Shown piece after piece: positions 25,547 through 34,247 of a stretch of 64,000 nt of DNA (position 1 is its first letter; each line of letters begins with the position of its first letter). The stretch lies in contig CAWCXA010000007.1 in the NCBI GenBank assembly GCA_963799425.1, positions 1 to 64,000 on the forward strand. The letters are read 5' to 3'. This stretch comes from CAVWSM01 sp963799425. Its GTDB lineage: Bacteria; Actinomycetota; Actinomycetes; Jiangellales; Jiangellaceae. Under the pieces are notes generated by a model. The model was not told the origin of the DNA. It saw only the letters and a list, made by a program, of their open reading frames with translations, and made no database searches. The position numbers and the translations under genes were made by a program.

Positions 25547-26959
25547 CTAACCGCCGGCACACCCGCATGCGGCCAGCGAGCTGGCAGCCACATCGAGGGC
25601 GTCACGGGTGGGATTCATGGCGCCGGTCTGGTCGGCAAGGAATGCGAACGCGTAGATCTCGCCATCCAGCGTGACGACAGTGCCGGCCAGCGCGTTGACG
25701 TTGTTGAGTGACCCCGTCTTGGCTCGGACGACTCCTCGGCCGCCAAGCTCGCTCGGGTCGTCGTACCGGCCGGTCAGCGTCCCGTCGAAGCCGGCAACGG
25801 GTAGTCCGCTGATGACCGACCGCAGCTCCGGGTGCTCTGCGGCCGCCGCATCGACGAGCACGTCGGCGAGCGCCTGCGGCGGGATCACGGATGCGCGCGA
25901 CAGCCCGCTGCCGTCGAGCAGGCGTACGCCCGACACGTCGACGCCGATGCCGGCGACCGCGGCGGTGACCGCTGCCGCGGCGGCATCGGCGGTGGCAGGC
26001 TGTCCGCTGGCCAGCGCGACGTGCCGGGCTAGCACCTCGGCGGCGTCGTTGTCGCTGGTGAGCAGCACGTGCTCCACGATGTCGGCGAGCGGCGCCGAGC
26101 GGACAACCGCCACGGGCCGCCCGTCCGTGGGCGCCGCGCCGCGGGCCGGTGCGCCTGTCACTGCTATCCCGCGCTCGCCGAGCAGTCGCGCGAACTCGTC
26201 GGCGGCCGCCTGCGCGGGGTCGGGCGACCGCGGCGCCTTGCCCGGCTGGACCCTGCCACCGTCGAGACTCAGTGCGCTGGTGCGAGACACCGTGTCCTGC
26301 GTCAGGTAGCGCGCCTCCCAGGTGCTCGGCAGCCCGGGGTCGAACAACGTGTCGTCGAAGCGGAGCGTGATTGTCGTGGCGCCACTGCGACGCAACGAGT
26401 CGGCCGTGCGATCGGCGAGCGTCGACAGGGAGGTCGGACCCGGAACAGCATCTGGTGCGGGCACCGATCGGGACAGCATCGGGTCACCGCCGCCGACGAG
26501 CACCACCTCGCCGGTGACGCGATCCTGCAGCACCCTGGTGTCGAACCTGTGCGCCGGCCCCAAAGCCGCGAGCGCCGCCGTGGTGGTGAACACCTTCGCC
26601 GTGCTCGCGGGGATGAATCCGGCCGCGGCGTCATCCCCGTACACCACCTGGCCTGTCCGTAGGTCCACGACAGCGGCGCCGACATGCGGGCCGAGCTCCG
26701 GTGCGGCCAGCGGTCCGGCGAGGCGGGCGGCAACCTGCTGGAGATCGGTGGTCGCGGCGGCAGCTAGCGGATCGAGGACGGCGGCGGCTGGCAGGATCTC
26801 GAGCGGCGCGGTCTCAGACGCCGTAGGAGTGGGAGTCGGTGAAGGCACCGCTCCACTCGTCCCATCGGACCCGCGCGGCCCGGCAACCACGTAGGCGGTG
26901 ACGGCCGCGGCGATCAGCCCGGCTCCTGCTGCGGCCGCGATGGTGCCGCGACGAGACAT
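25547..26959 (-). CDS. dacB: D-alanyl-D-alanine carboxypeptidase/endopeptidase (PBP4, S13)
   Basis: Extracytoplasmic penicillin-binding protein trimming peptidoglycan stem peptides or cross-links. Residues 6-27 form an uncleaved or cleavable signal segment (IAAAAGAGLIAAAVTAYVVAG), then a Thr/Pro linker. The catalytic motifs are complete: SxxK as PASTAKVFTTT (S119-K122), SxN as LTSDNDAAEVLARH, and KTG as VRAKTGSLNNVNALAG, with GGGDPMLS between the first two as in S13 enzymes. Length 470 residues. First gene of a dacB-metalloprotease-tilS run, divergent from ppa, a layout conserved in actinobacteria. Confidence 0.95.
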   Translation of the reverse strand: MSRRGTIAAAAGAGLIAAAVTAYVVAGPRGSDGTSGAVPSPTPTPTASETAPLEILPAAAVLDPLAAAATTDLQQVAARLAGPLAAPELGPHVGAAVVDLRTGQVVYGDDAAAGFIPASTAKVFTTTAALAALGPAHRFDTRVLQDRVTGEVVLVGGGDPMLSRSVPAPDAVPGPTSLSTLADRTADSLRRSGATTITLRFDDTLFDPGLPSTWEARYLTQDTVSRTSALSLDGGRVQPGKAPRSPDPAQAAADEFARLLGERGIAVTGAPARGAAPTDGRPVAVVRSAPLADIVEHVLLTSDNDAAEVLARHVALASGQPATADAAAAAVTAAVAGIGVDVSGVRLLDGSGLSRASVIPPQALADVLVDAAAAEHPELRSVISGLPVAGFDGTLTGRYDDPSELGGRGVVRAKTGSLNNVNALAGTVVTLDGEIYAFAFLADQTGAMNPTRDALDVAASSLAACGCAGG

Positions 26960-27059
26960 GTGTCACGACCTCCGCCTGGCGCCCCACCCTCGACCAGGTG
27001 GGAGGATAGAGCACTGTCGCATTCAGCCGCAGCGCTGGCGGCCCCGAAGGAGAGGGATC

Positions 27060-27701
27060 GTGGAGTTCGACGTCACGGTGGAGATCCCGCAGGGGAGCCG
27101 CAACAAGTATGAGCTGGACCACGAGACGGGGCGCATCAAGCTCGACCGGCGGCTGTTCACCTCGACGCGCTACCCCTCTGACTATGGGTTCATCGAGGGC
27201 ACTCTGGGCATGGACGGCGACCCGCTCGACGCGCTCGTCCTGATCGAGGACCCGACGTTCCCCGGCTGCCTGATCCGGTGCCGCGCGGTGGGCATGTTCC
27301 GCATGAAGGACGAGGCGGGCGGCGACGACAAGGTGCTGTGCGTCCCCGCTGAGGATCCGCGCAAGGAGCATCTCCGCGACATCCACCACGTGCCCGAGTA
27401 CGAGCGGCTCGAGATCGAGCACTTCTTCACCGTCTACAAGGACCTCGAGCCCGGGAAGTCCGTCGAGGGCGCCACGTGGGTCGGCCGTCGCGAGGCCGAG
27501 GCCGAGATCCGTGCGTCGTACGAGCGGCTCAAGTCCCACGAGGTCGACCACCCCAGGCACGTCGCGCCGGCCGGTCTCGGCACCCACGGCAGCCCCCAGA
27601 TCGTGCAGCCCGCCGCGCACCATCAGCCCGCCGCGCAGTCTGAGCCTGCCCGGTCTGAGCCTGCCCAAGCTGAGCCCGTCGCCGACACGCCCGAGAGCTG
27701 A
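27060..27701 (+). CDS. ppa: Inorganic diphosphatase with C-terminal extension
   Basis: Family I soluble pyrophosphatase, which drives biosynthesis by hydrolysing PPi with Mg2+. The first ~165 residues are canonical: VTVEIPQGSRNKYELDHETG, RRLFTSTRYPSDYGFIEGTL, the signature DGDPLDALVLIEDP with its metal-binding aspartates, DDKVLCVPAEDPR and EIEHFFTVYKDLEPGK. Beyond that lies an unusual tail of about 45 residues rich in His, Pro, Ala and Glu, ending in three SEPA-like five-residue repeats. The GTG at 27060 is the start because AAGGAGA lies six bases before it; the open frame extends further upstream but overlaps the divergent dacB start. Monocistronic. Confidence 0.95.
   Translation: MEFDVTVEIPQGSRNKYELDHETGRIKLDRRLFTSTRYPSDYGFIEGTLGMDGDPLDALVLIEDPTFPGCLIRCRAVGMFRMKDEAGGDDKVLCVPAEDPRKEHLRDIHHVPEYERLEIEHFFTVYKDLEPGKSVEGATWVGRREAEAEIRASYERLKSHEVDHPRHVAPAGLGTHGSPQIVQPAAHHQPAAQSEPARSEPAQAEPVADTPES
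27636..27680 (+). repeat. Three 15-bp tandem repeats in the 3' end of ppa
   Basis: Three adjacent 15-base units (27636-27650, 27651-27665, 27666-27680) sharing the core TCTGAGCCTGCC, the third diverged. They encode QSEPA-RSEPA-QAEPV in the pyrophosphatase tail. Slippage during replication would readily change the copy number. Confidence 0.8.
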
Positions 27702-27707
27702 GCCGCC

Positions 27708-28648
27708 CTACTTCAGCACGCCCGCCGTGAGGCCCGCCTGCACCTGCTTCTGGAACAGGATGTAGACGATCAGCACCGGCAGCAGGGCGATGACGAGCCC
27801 GGCGAACAATGCGGTCCAGTCGGCACGAAACCCGGTGCTGGCGGCAAGTGACCCCAGCCCCTGCGCAAGCACCTTCTTGTCGCCGTCCTGCATGATCACG
27901 AGTGGCAGGACGTACTGGTTCCAGTGCCCGAGGAAGTTGAACAGCGCCAGGCTGATCATGCCGGGCCGCGCCATCGGAAGCATGATCCGGAAGAAGAGCG
28001 TGAAGTGTGAGCAGCCGTCCATGACGCCTGCCTCGGCCACCGAGGTCGGGAGCGTGCGGAAGAACGCGGTGAGGAAGAAGACCGTGAACGGCATCGAGAA
28101 TGCGGTGTAGACCAGCGCGAGGCCGAGGTAGCTGTTGAGGCCGATGTACTCGCCGATCAGCGGGATCTGGCCGAGGTTGCGCACGATGAAGAACAGCGGC
28201 ACGAGCGCCAGGAACACTGGCAGCACGAGCCCACCGACGAATGTCCAGTAGACGATTCGGTTGACCGGGGAAGTCATAGCGTGCAAGGACGTAGGCACCC
28301 ATTGCACCGAACAGTCATGGTCAGGGTCAGCGATATCGATACAACGATGACGCTGTTGACGAAGTACTGCCCAATGTTGGCCGCCGACCAGGCGCGGGCG
28401 AAGTTGTCCCACGCCAGGCCTCCCGGAAGCCCCATGGGGTCGACGCGGAACTCGCCGTTGGTCTTGAACGCCGACAGGATCGCCCAGAGCAACGGCAGTG
28501 TCGTGATCAGCGCCCACAGCAGGAGGAACCCGCCGTTGAGCAGCCCGACCGCCTTAGCCCCAACTCCGACGCCTGGCTCCGGTCGAGGCGCCCGCTCCGG
28601 CGTCGACTCGCCCGTCTCGGCGTACGGCACCCTCTGCGTCGTCGTCAT
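27708..28648 (-). CDS. Carbohydrate ABC transporter permease, MalG/NgcG-type (two frameshifts)
   Basis: Second membrane subunit of the amino-sugar ABC importer. N-terminal segment VGLLNGGFLLLWALITTLPLLWAIL and SAFKTNGEFRVDPMGLP are in one frame, GAMGAYVLARYDFPG in a second, and NRIVYWTFVGGLVLPVFLALV onward in a third. Extra bases near 28309 and 28263 explain both breaks; removing them gives a continuous 312-residue protein with six helices and the EAA loop VAEAGVMDGCSHFTLFFRIMLPM that docks with the ATPase. The C-terminus ends FQKQVQAGLTAGVLK, a hallmark of MalG-type permeases. ATG at 28648 overlaps the stop of the partner permease by one base. No ATPase gene is present; such systems often share an MsiK-type ATPase encoded elsewhere. 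Confidence 0.85.
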
Positions 28649-29577
28649 CAGGCGAGCTCCACCCTCTCGCGGCGCAGAATGCGCATGAACAGCACGGATA
28701 CCGTCATCGTCAGGACCAGCATGAGTACGCCTACGGCTGCGGCGTAGCCAAACCTGTTCGACGAGAACGCCTCCCGGTAGATGAAGACCCCCAAGACGTC
28801 GCCGGCGCCGTTCACGCCGCCGTTGATGCCGAGCATGATGTGCACGGTCGCGAACGCGTCCATCGCCGCGATCGCCATGTAGACCCAGCCAACCTGCACG
28901 GTGTCCCACACCAGGGGGACGGTGACCTTTCGGAAGGTCGTGGCCCGGCTGGCGCCGTCGAGCAGTGCCGCTTCGTAGATGTCGCGGGGGATCGACTGCA
29001 TGGCCGCCGAGAACAGCACGACATAGAAGCCGACGAACGACCACGTCATCACGAGGACGACGATCCATATCGCCCATTGGGGCTCACCGAGCCACAGTTG
29101 CGCGAGCGACGACAACCCCACGGTGTTCAGGACGTTGTTGAGGATGCCGCCGGCGTTCTCTGGCGCGAACACGTACTTGAAAACGATGCCGATGATGACC
29201 ACCGACAGCACCTGCGGGAAGAAATAGACAACCTTGTAGACCGACGAGCCGCGCACCCCGGTGACCGCTGCTCTGCGACGAGTGCCACCGACGTTGAGCA
29301 TCGAGGCGAAGAACAAGCCGAGGAACAGCGTGAGGACGGGCACGACGATCAGCAGGATCAGGTTGTTGCGCAACGCGATCCGAAGCTGGTCGTCGTGCCA
29401 CATCCGCACGTAGTTGTCGAACCCGATGAACGTCTGGACCGACGACAGGCCGCTCCAGCGTGTCATCGAGATGTAGATGGCCTGGATGTACGGCGACAGC
29501 ATGAACACCGCGTAGATCCCGACCGGAGGAAGCAGGAAGGTCAGGATGAAGGCGTACTTGCCGTGCCGCATCTGCAT
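28648..29577 (-). CDS. Carbohydrate ABC transporter permease, MalF/NgcF-type
   Basis: First membrane subunit of the importer, 309 residues with six hydrophobic segments, beginning GKYAFILTFLLPPVGIYAVFML. The cytoplasmic EAA loop reads YEAALLDGASRATTFRKVTV, the docking site for the ATPase. The large periplasmic-side loop FDNYVRMWHDDQLRIALRNN is as in sugar permeases. The gene lies 11 bases downstream of the binding-protein gene and overlaps the second permease gene, so the three are one operon. Substrate inferred from the binding protein and murQ to be an amino sugar. Confidence 0.92.
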   Translation of the reverse strand: MQMRHGKYAFILTFLLPPVGIYAVFMLSPYIQAIYISMTRWSGLSSVQTFIGFDNYVRMWHDDQLRIALRNNLILLIVVPVLTLFLGLFFASMLNVGGTRRRAAVTGVRGSSVYKVVYFFPQVLSVVIIGIVFKYVFAPENAGGILNNVLNTVGLSSLAQLWLGEPQWAIWIVVLVMTWSFVGFYVVLFSAAMQSIPRDIYEAALLDGASRATTFRKVTVPLVWDTVQVGWVYMAIAAMDAFATVHIMLGINGGVNGAGDVLGVFIYREAFSSNRFGYAAAVGVLMLVLTMTVSVLFMRILRRERVELA

Positions 29578-29588
29578 GTCAGGCTGTC

Positions 29589-31053
29589 CTACGCGTCGCG
29601 GGTCTGCTTGGCGATCGCGTCGTCGTCACGGATCGTCTTGGTGACCGCCTCAACCTGGTCGACCCACTGGTCGGGGTTGATGTCCCCTCGGAGCAGTGCA
29701 CCGGTGACCTGGTCGATGCCGGGATTCTCCATCGTCTTGTACCACGTCGGGTACAGCCAGTCGACGATGTTGGTCCCGGCAGCGGCGAGCGCGTCCTTGG
29801 CCGACGAAAGACCCGGAGCATCGATCTGAACGCCGTCGGCCGCGCCGAGCACCGAGGTAAGGCTTGCCACCTGCTCGGTGAACCGGCTGGCACCCTCCTT
29901 GGACAGCATGGCGCGCATGTACTCCATGCCCCCCTGCGGGTTCTTCGCCTTCGCCGGGATGAGGTACGGCTCACCGGCCGCCGCACGAACCGTCTCCAGC
30001 GGCATCACCGAATCCGCCGACAGCAGCGGGTCCGGCATCATGGCGAGCTCGAAGGTCGGGTTCTCTGCGATGGCGTCCTTCTCCTCGTTCTCGAGCCACG
30101 AGCCGGACGGGCAGAACAGCGCCTGGCCACGGGCCCACAGGCCTTGCGCGTCACGGAACTCCATGCCCTCGACGCCGGGCAGGAAGTAGCCCCGCTGGCC
30201 GAGCGTCCAGATCGCCTCTGCCGACTGCCGGATCGCGTCGTGGCCCCATGCGCCCTCCTCGAGGTTGTCGATGGCGACAAGGATCTCCGGGCCGGCCAGC
30301 TTTGCGGCCATGGTGAGCAGCGGCCAGTTCATGTAGCGCGGCGCGGTGACGCCTTGGTAGACCCACGGCGCGATGCCCGTTGACTTGACGTCCTCGCAAA
30401 GGTCGAGCATCTCGTCCCAGGTCGTCGGCACCGACCACCCGTTCTCGTCGAGAAGGGTCTTGTTGTACCAGAGACCGTAGACCGTGAAGGCGTAGTTGAG
30501 GATCACCGGCTTGCCGCCCAAAGGTGCCCTTCGCGACGGTGCCAGGGGCCAGCGTGTCGCGGACGGTCACGTCGGGGTCGTCCCAGCTCGGCGCGTCGAG
30601 CAATGGGGTGAGGTCGTAGAGCTGTCCGTCTGCCGCGAGCGCCGTCTGGTCCATCTGCCCGTCACCGGAGTTGTTGACGAAGTCCGGCGGGTCACCGGCG
30701 ACGAACCGGGCCTGCAGCTCGCCGGCGATGTCGACGGCGGCATGGTGGTCGATGGTGAGGTCGGGCCACCGCTCCTGGAGCAGCGGCTCGTGGATCTCGG
30801 TGGCATACGCATCCGTAAAGCCGCCGTCGAAGATGTAGATCTCCACCTCGCCGTCCTCGGCGATGCCAAGCGGATTGTCATTGCTGACATCGCCCTGGGC
30901 GGCGCTGCCGTTGTCGTCGTCGCCTCCCGTGGCACAGCCGGCGAGGAACCCGCCACCCGCACCGGCCGCCACACTGGCGAAGGCAATCTGCTGCAGGAAT
31001 CGCCGACGAGTCGGTGCAGTGCTGGAGATGGTGCGCTGGATGGTGCTCGACAT
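29589..31053 (-). CDS. Amino-sugar ABC transporter substrate-binding lipoprotein, NgcE-like (one frameshift)
   Basis: Solute-binding protein of the importer, 487 residues after repair. The signal sequence TRRRFLQQIAFASVAAGAGG then FLAGCATGG has both a twin-arginine motif and a lipobox, so it is a Tat-exported lipoprotein. After GTFG an extra base in a CCC run near 30518 breaks the frame; removing it gives GTFGGKPVILNYAFTVYGLWYN, matching the N-acetylglucosamine/chitobiose-binding NgcE proteins of streptomycetes, as do TWDEMLDLCEDVKSTG and the LIPAKAKNPQGGMEYMRAML stretch. ATG 31053 is behind AAGGAGA. The neighbouring murQ makes MurNAc or a MurNAc-containing disaccharide a likely ligand. Confidence 0.86.
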
Positions 31054-31107
31054 GCTGTCTCCTTCTTCTGCTGTTCCGTAACGAGTCCGCCCCACGTCGG
31101 CCATGCG

Positions 31108-32094
31108 TCAGCCGGTGGAGTCTGTCAGGACATTGGGATCTGTAGGAATGGGCGGATGTGATCTGGCCAGCGCTCGGACTGCACCGCCGACAGCATCTCC
31201 GGAGGCGGACAGGGCGGCCCGCGCAGCACCTGGCCCAACCCCTCCGAGAGCGGCGACCAGAGCGGTCCTGAGGTCGCCATCGCATTCGTGGAGCAGGCGT
31301 CGGCTTTCCTCCTCGCTGATCGAGAGTGCATCCATGAGGATGCGCACCGTACGTCGGCGAAGCTTGTTGTTGGTCGCGACAACGGAAACCATGAGGTTCG
31401 ACCAGGTGCGACCGAGGCGAACCATCAGAGCGGTCGAGAACCCGTTGAGAATGAGCTTCTGCGCGGTCCCCGCCTTGAGCCGCGTCGAGCCCGTCAGCAC
31501 CTCTGGTCCGGTGTCGACCGCGATGACGAGCTGCGCGTGGTCGGCAAGCGCCGGCTCCGCGTTGCACGCGATGAGCGCGGTGTAAGCGCCGCGTGCACTG
31601 GCTGCGGCAAGAGCACCGCCCACGTACGGGGTCTGGCCGGACGCGGTGAGGCCGATCGCCAGGTCGTCGGACCCCAGGGACGCGGCATCGCGGGCGCCTC
31701 CCTCTCGGGAGTCCTCGACATCCTCGATGGCGCGCACCAAGGCCGCATCCCCCCCGGCGAGGTGTCCCACAACGACGCCCGGCGGCAGGGCGAACGTTGG
31801 TTGCAGCTCGGCCGCGTCGAGCATTCCGAGCCGACCGGACGTGCCGGCACCGAAGTAGTGCACGGCGCCACCCGCGCGAATCCGCAGGGCCGCAACGTCC
31901 ACGAGCTCGGCGACGAACGGGAGCACGGCAGCGACCGCATCCGTGCCGCGGCGGTCTTCCGCGTTCATGAGTTGCAGCACTTCGACGGTGGTGAGGTCGT
32001 CAAGGCGAATCGACGAGGCGTTCCGACGCTCGGTGGCCGGAACGCTCGGTGGCTGGGGGTGTGGCGGTGTGCGGTCCACTGTCCGATCTCTCAT
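31108..32094 (-). CDS. murQ: N-acetylmuramic acid 6-phosphate etherase
   Basis: Cleaves the D-lactyl ether of MurNAc-6-phosphate, giving GlcNAc-6-phosphate and lactate; key step of peptidoglycan-sugar salvage. The SIS-fold protein has the phosphate-binding VHYFGAGTSGRLGMLDAAEL, DLAIGLTASGQTPYVGGAL, and the C-terminal LKAGTAQKLILNGFSTALMV with NKLRRRTVRILMDALSISEEE, all MurQ signatures. Length 328 residues, slightly long because of a ~25-residue N-terminal extension whose reality is uncertain. It is the first gene of the unit murQ-binding protein-permeases (54 bases to the next start), divergent from the RpiR regulator. Confidence 0.94.
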   Translation of the reverse strand: MRDRTVDRTPPHPQPPSVPATERRNASSIRLDDLTTVEVLQLMNAEDRRGTDAVAAVLPFVAELVDVAALRIRAGGAVHYFGAGTSGRLGMLDAAELQPTFALPPGVVVGHLAGGDAALVRAIEDVEDSREGGARDAASLGSDDLAIGLTASGQTPYVGGALAAASARGAYTALIACNAEPALADHAQLVIAVDTGPEVLTGSTRLKAGTAQKLILNGFSTALMVRLGRTWSNLMVSVVATNNKLRRRTVRILMDALSISEEESRRLLHECDGDLRTALVAALGGVGPGAARAALSASGDAVGGAVRALARSHPPIPTDPNVLTDSTG

Positions 32095-32170
32095 GCGCGA
32101 CTCGGGTGCCGGTCAGCATGACGGTGTCGGTCCACTCCTGGCAAGATTCCACCGGATGTTTAATCAGATT

Positions 32171-32183
32171 GGAAACTCTTTCC
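32171..32183. promoter_or_regulatory. Candidate RpiR/MurR operator
   Basis: GGAAACTCTTTCC is a perfect inverted repeat (GGAAA and TTTCC around CTC) in the 147-base gap between divergent murQ and the RpiR-family regulator, 58 bases before the regulator start and 77 bases before murQ. The AT-rich flanks (TTTAATCAGATT) contrast with the GC-rich surroundings and could hold promoter elements. Position and symmetry suit the operator of the adjacent regulator; this is inference. Confidence 0.45.
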
Positions 32184-32241
32184 CTCGTTAGCCTCCGAGC
32201 GCGTCGCCCGGGCGCTAGCATCCGCATCAAGGGGGCCCCAC

Positions 32242-33129
32242 ATGGCGAGTGATGTCCTAGTGACGCTGCGGCAGCTGCTGCCGACCTTGCGGCCGGCGGA
32301 GCAGCGCGTAGCGCGCCTGGTGCTGGTCGATCCTGACCGCGTCCGCGACATGACTATCACCGAGCTAGCCAAGGCCTGCGACACGTCCCAGGCCACGGTC
32401 GCGCGGTTCTGCGTCGCCGCCGGCTTCTCCGGCTATCCCGATTTCCGCCTCGCGATCGCGAGCGCGGTCAGTCGCGAGCACTTCGAGCGCGACCGGTTCA
32501 GCATCGCCGACGGCGAGATCGGGCCAGAGGACGGCGCGGACGAGGTCGTGTCCAAGATCGCCTACCAGGAGGCGCGCGCCATCGAGCAGACCGCGAAGGA
32601 GATCGACCTCGCGGCGCTCGACGCCGTCGTCGACGCAGTGGTCGCGGCGGACCGCATCGACATCTACGGGGTGGGTTCGAGCGGGCTGACCGGGCTCGAC
32701 CTCCAGCAAAAACTGCACCGCATCGGGCTGGTGTCCTACTGCTGGATCGACGCCCACCTCGCCCTCACGTCGGCGGCGCTGCTCGGTCCGACCAGCGTGG
32801 CTATCGGCATCTCCCACTCGGGACTGACCGTTGAGACCAACCACGCGCTGGAGGTGGCCCGCGACGCCGGGGCACGGACCGTAGCCGTCACCAACTTCCC
32901 CGAGTCCCCGCTGGCCAGCCGCGCCGCACTGGTGTTGTCCACCGCCGCCCGGGAGACCCGGTACCGGTCGGGCGCGATGTCCAGCCGAATCGCCCAGCTG
33001 GCGCTGGTGGACTTCCTCTTCGTCAGGATCGCGCAACGCCTCTACGACAGCATGGGTGAGTCGTTGCGCCGCACGTACGACGCCGTGCAAAGCCACCGAC
33101 TGTCGTACGACCGCAAGCCCCGGCCCTAG
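32242..33129 (+). CDS. MurR/RpiR-family transcriptional regulator
   Basis: DNA-binding regulator of 295 residues with an N-terminal HTH_6 domain (TLRPAEQRVARLVLVDPDRV, ITELAKACDTSQATVARFC) and a C-terminal SIS sugar-phosphate-binding domain (about residues 125-260: IDIYGVGSSGLTGLDLQQKL, SVAIGISHSGLTVETNHALE). RpiR regulators with a SIS domain sense phosphosugars; next to murQ the expected effector is MurNAc-6-phosphate, as for E. coli MurR. Divergent from murQ with a palindromic candidate operator in between. Whether it represses or activates cannot be read from sequence. Confidence 0.92.
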   Translation: MASDVLVTLRQLLPTLRPAEQRVARLVLVDPDRVRDMTITELAKACDTSQATVARFCVAAGFSGYPDFRLAIASAVSREHFERDRFSIADGEIGPEDGADEVVSKIAYQEARAIEQTAKEIDLAALDAVVDAVVAADRIDIYGVGSSGLTGLDLQQKLHRIGLVSYCWIDAHLALTSAALLGPTSVAIGISHSGLTVETNHALEVARDAGARTVAVTNFPESPLASRAALVLSTAARETRYRSGAMSSRIAQLALVDFLFVRIAQRLYDSMGESLRRTYDAVQSHRLSYDRKPRP

Positions 33130-33133
33130 CCGC

Positions 33134-33162
33134 CCTGCACGATCACGAGCGGCAGGACGTAC
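33134..33162 (-). pseudogene. 29-bp remnant of a MalG-type permease gene
   Basis: Four bases after the regulator stop, 27 of 29 bases are identical to 27887-27915, inside the intact MalG-type permease gene; on the minus strand both read YVLPLVI(M/V)Q. Both differences are C/T transitions at third codon positions, so the fragment descends from a coding sequence under selection. It is a scar of a second, deleted sugar permease gene or of a rearrangement of this cluster. Confidence 0.7.
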
Positions 33163-33235
33163 CCCCTGGCGGATCTGCGCCATGGCGAGCATCCGCCGCG
33201 ACCAATCGTTGACCGGGTGAGCACGCTGCCCTGAG

Positions 33236-33261
33236 TGTCTGAGGCATTTGATCGTCAGACA
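33236..33261. promoter_or_regulatory. Inverted repeat before a truncated secreted-protein gene
   Basis: TGTCTGA (33236-33242) and TCAGACA (33255-33261) form a perfect seven-base dyad separated by 12 bases, ending two bases before the AAGGAG ribosome site of the gene starting at 33274. It could be an operator or a leader hairpin that masks translation. Confidence 0.4.
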
Positions 33262-33273
33262 CCAAGGAGACGC

Positions 33274-33558
33274 ATGACACCCCCCGCCCCTAGCGGCCGG
33301 TTACCCATCCGGCGCCGCGCATTGCGGACCGCGCTCGTGGCCGCGATCGCGTGCGGACTTTGTGCGACGGCCATCCCATCATCGGCAAACCCGGCGGACG
33401 AGAAGTTGTTGCCGAACACGTTCGCGGAACGCCGCCCCCAGGGTGAGCCCAATCCTCGTGCCGCACATGTGAAGCCGGATGCCGGGTTCCACGCCCTCAC
33501 TCGCGGCCGGCGAGCTTCCATGCCGCAGGGAGCAACCCGGCGGCCAGTGCGATCTTGA
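33274..33558 (+). pseudogene. Truncated gene for a secreted protein (N-terminal fragment)
   Basis: The ATG at 33274 is preceded by AAGGAG and starts a clear signal peptide: basic IRRRALRTALVAAIACGLCA, then TAIPSSANPADE with a likely cleavage site after SSA or SAN. The mature part, KLLPNTFAERRPQGEPNPRA, lasts only ~40 residues before the frame runs antisense into the 3' end of bioY and stops at 33558. No domain is left. The upstream permease remnant suggests that a deletion removed the body of this gene; in related clusters a secreted peptidoglycan hydrolase often sits here, but identity cannot be proven from the fragment. Confidence 0.5.
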
Positions 33559-34078
33559 TGGCGTCACCCAGGAGGTAGTTGGTCATTCCCAAGTCAACCG
33601 CTGTGGCCAACGAGACGTTCAGCTGGTACGCGAGCCACGGCACGCCGATGGCATAGATGACCGCGTTGCCCATCACCATCGACACGACGACGCGAAGAGG
33701 AGTTCGGTCCCAGCCACGGCGGGCCAGGAACCCGACAAGCCAAGCAGCGGCCACGAACCCCACGATGTAGCCGAAGGTGGCCGACACGTTGGCGTACCCG
33801 GACTGACCCTCTGCGTACCAAGGGACGCCGACCAGCCCAGCACCCATGTACAGCAACATGGACAGCACCCCCCGCAGCGGACCCAGGGCCGCACCGACGA
33901 GCAGGACGCCGAGCGTCTGCCCAGTGATGGGAACCGGCGATCCGGGCACGGGCACCGACAGCTGGGCGAGCAGGCCCGTGAGTGCCGCACCGCCGACGAC
34001 GAGTGCCACGTCTCGGACGCGAGCGCCAGGGATCACATCGGCAAGGACCGGCCGCGGTGCCGGGATGGACAGGCTCAT
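33497..34078 (-). CDS. bioY: Biotin ECF transporter S component BioY
   Basis: Substrate-binding membrane subunit for biotin uptake, 193 residues with about six hydrophobic segments. Family signatures: VVGGAALTGLLAQLSVPVPGSPVPITGQTLGVLLVG (the VPITGQT biotin-site region), LYMGAGLVGVPWYAEGQSG, FGYIVGFVAAAWLVGFLA and the C-terminal YLLGDAIKIALAAGLLPAAWK with conserved GDxxK. No EcfA/EcfT genes are adjacent, so it would act alone or with a shared energising module. It is unrelated in function to the flanking sugar genes and lies where the cluster appears rearranged. Confidence 0.93.
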   Translation of the reverse strand: MSLSIPAPRPVLADVIPGARVRDVALVVGGAALTGLLAQLSVPVPGSPVPITGQTLGVLLVGAALGPLRGVLSMLLYMGAGLVGVPWYAEGQSGYANVSATFGYIVGFVAAAWLVGFLARRGWDRTPLRVVVSMVMGNAVIYAIGVPWLAYQLNVSLATAVDLGMTNYLLGDAIKIALAAGLLPAAWKLAGRE

Positions 34079-34247
34079 GGACGTGGCTCCCTCGTTGGAT
34101 CTGTCAGTCTCGCCCAGCCTGTCAGTGCCCCGGCACCGCTCTCACCGTTGGGGTGACCAAAGCCGCCAGTGCGCCGTTTGTCGTATTCCGACAGCCCCGC
34201 TGGCCCGGGTGCGCGCCGCCGCGCGGCGTCCTGACACGGCGTCGCGG

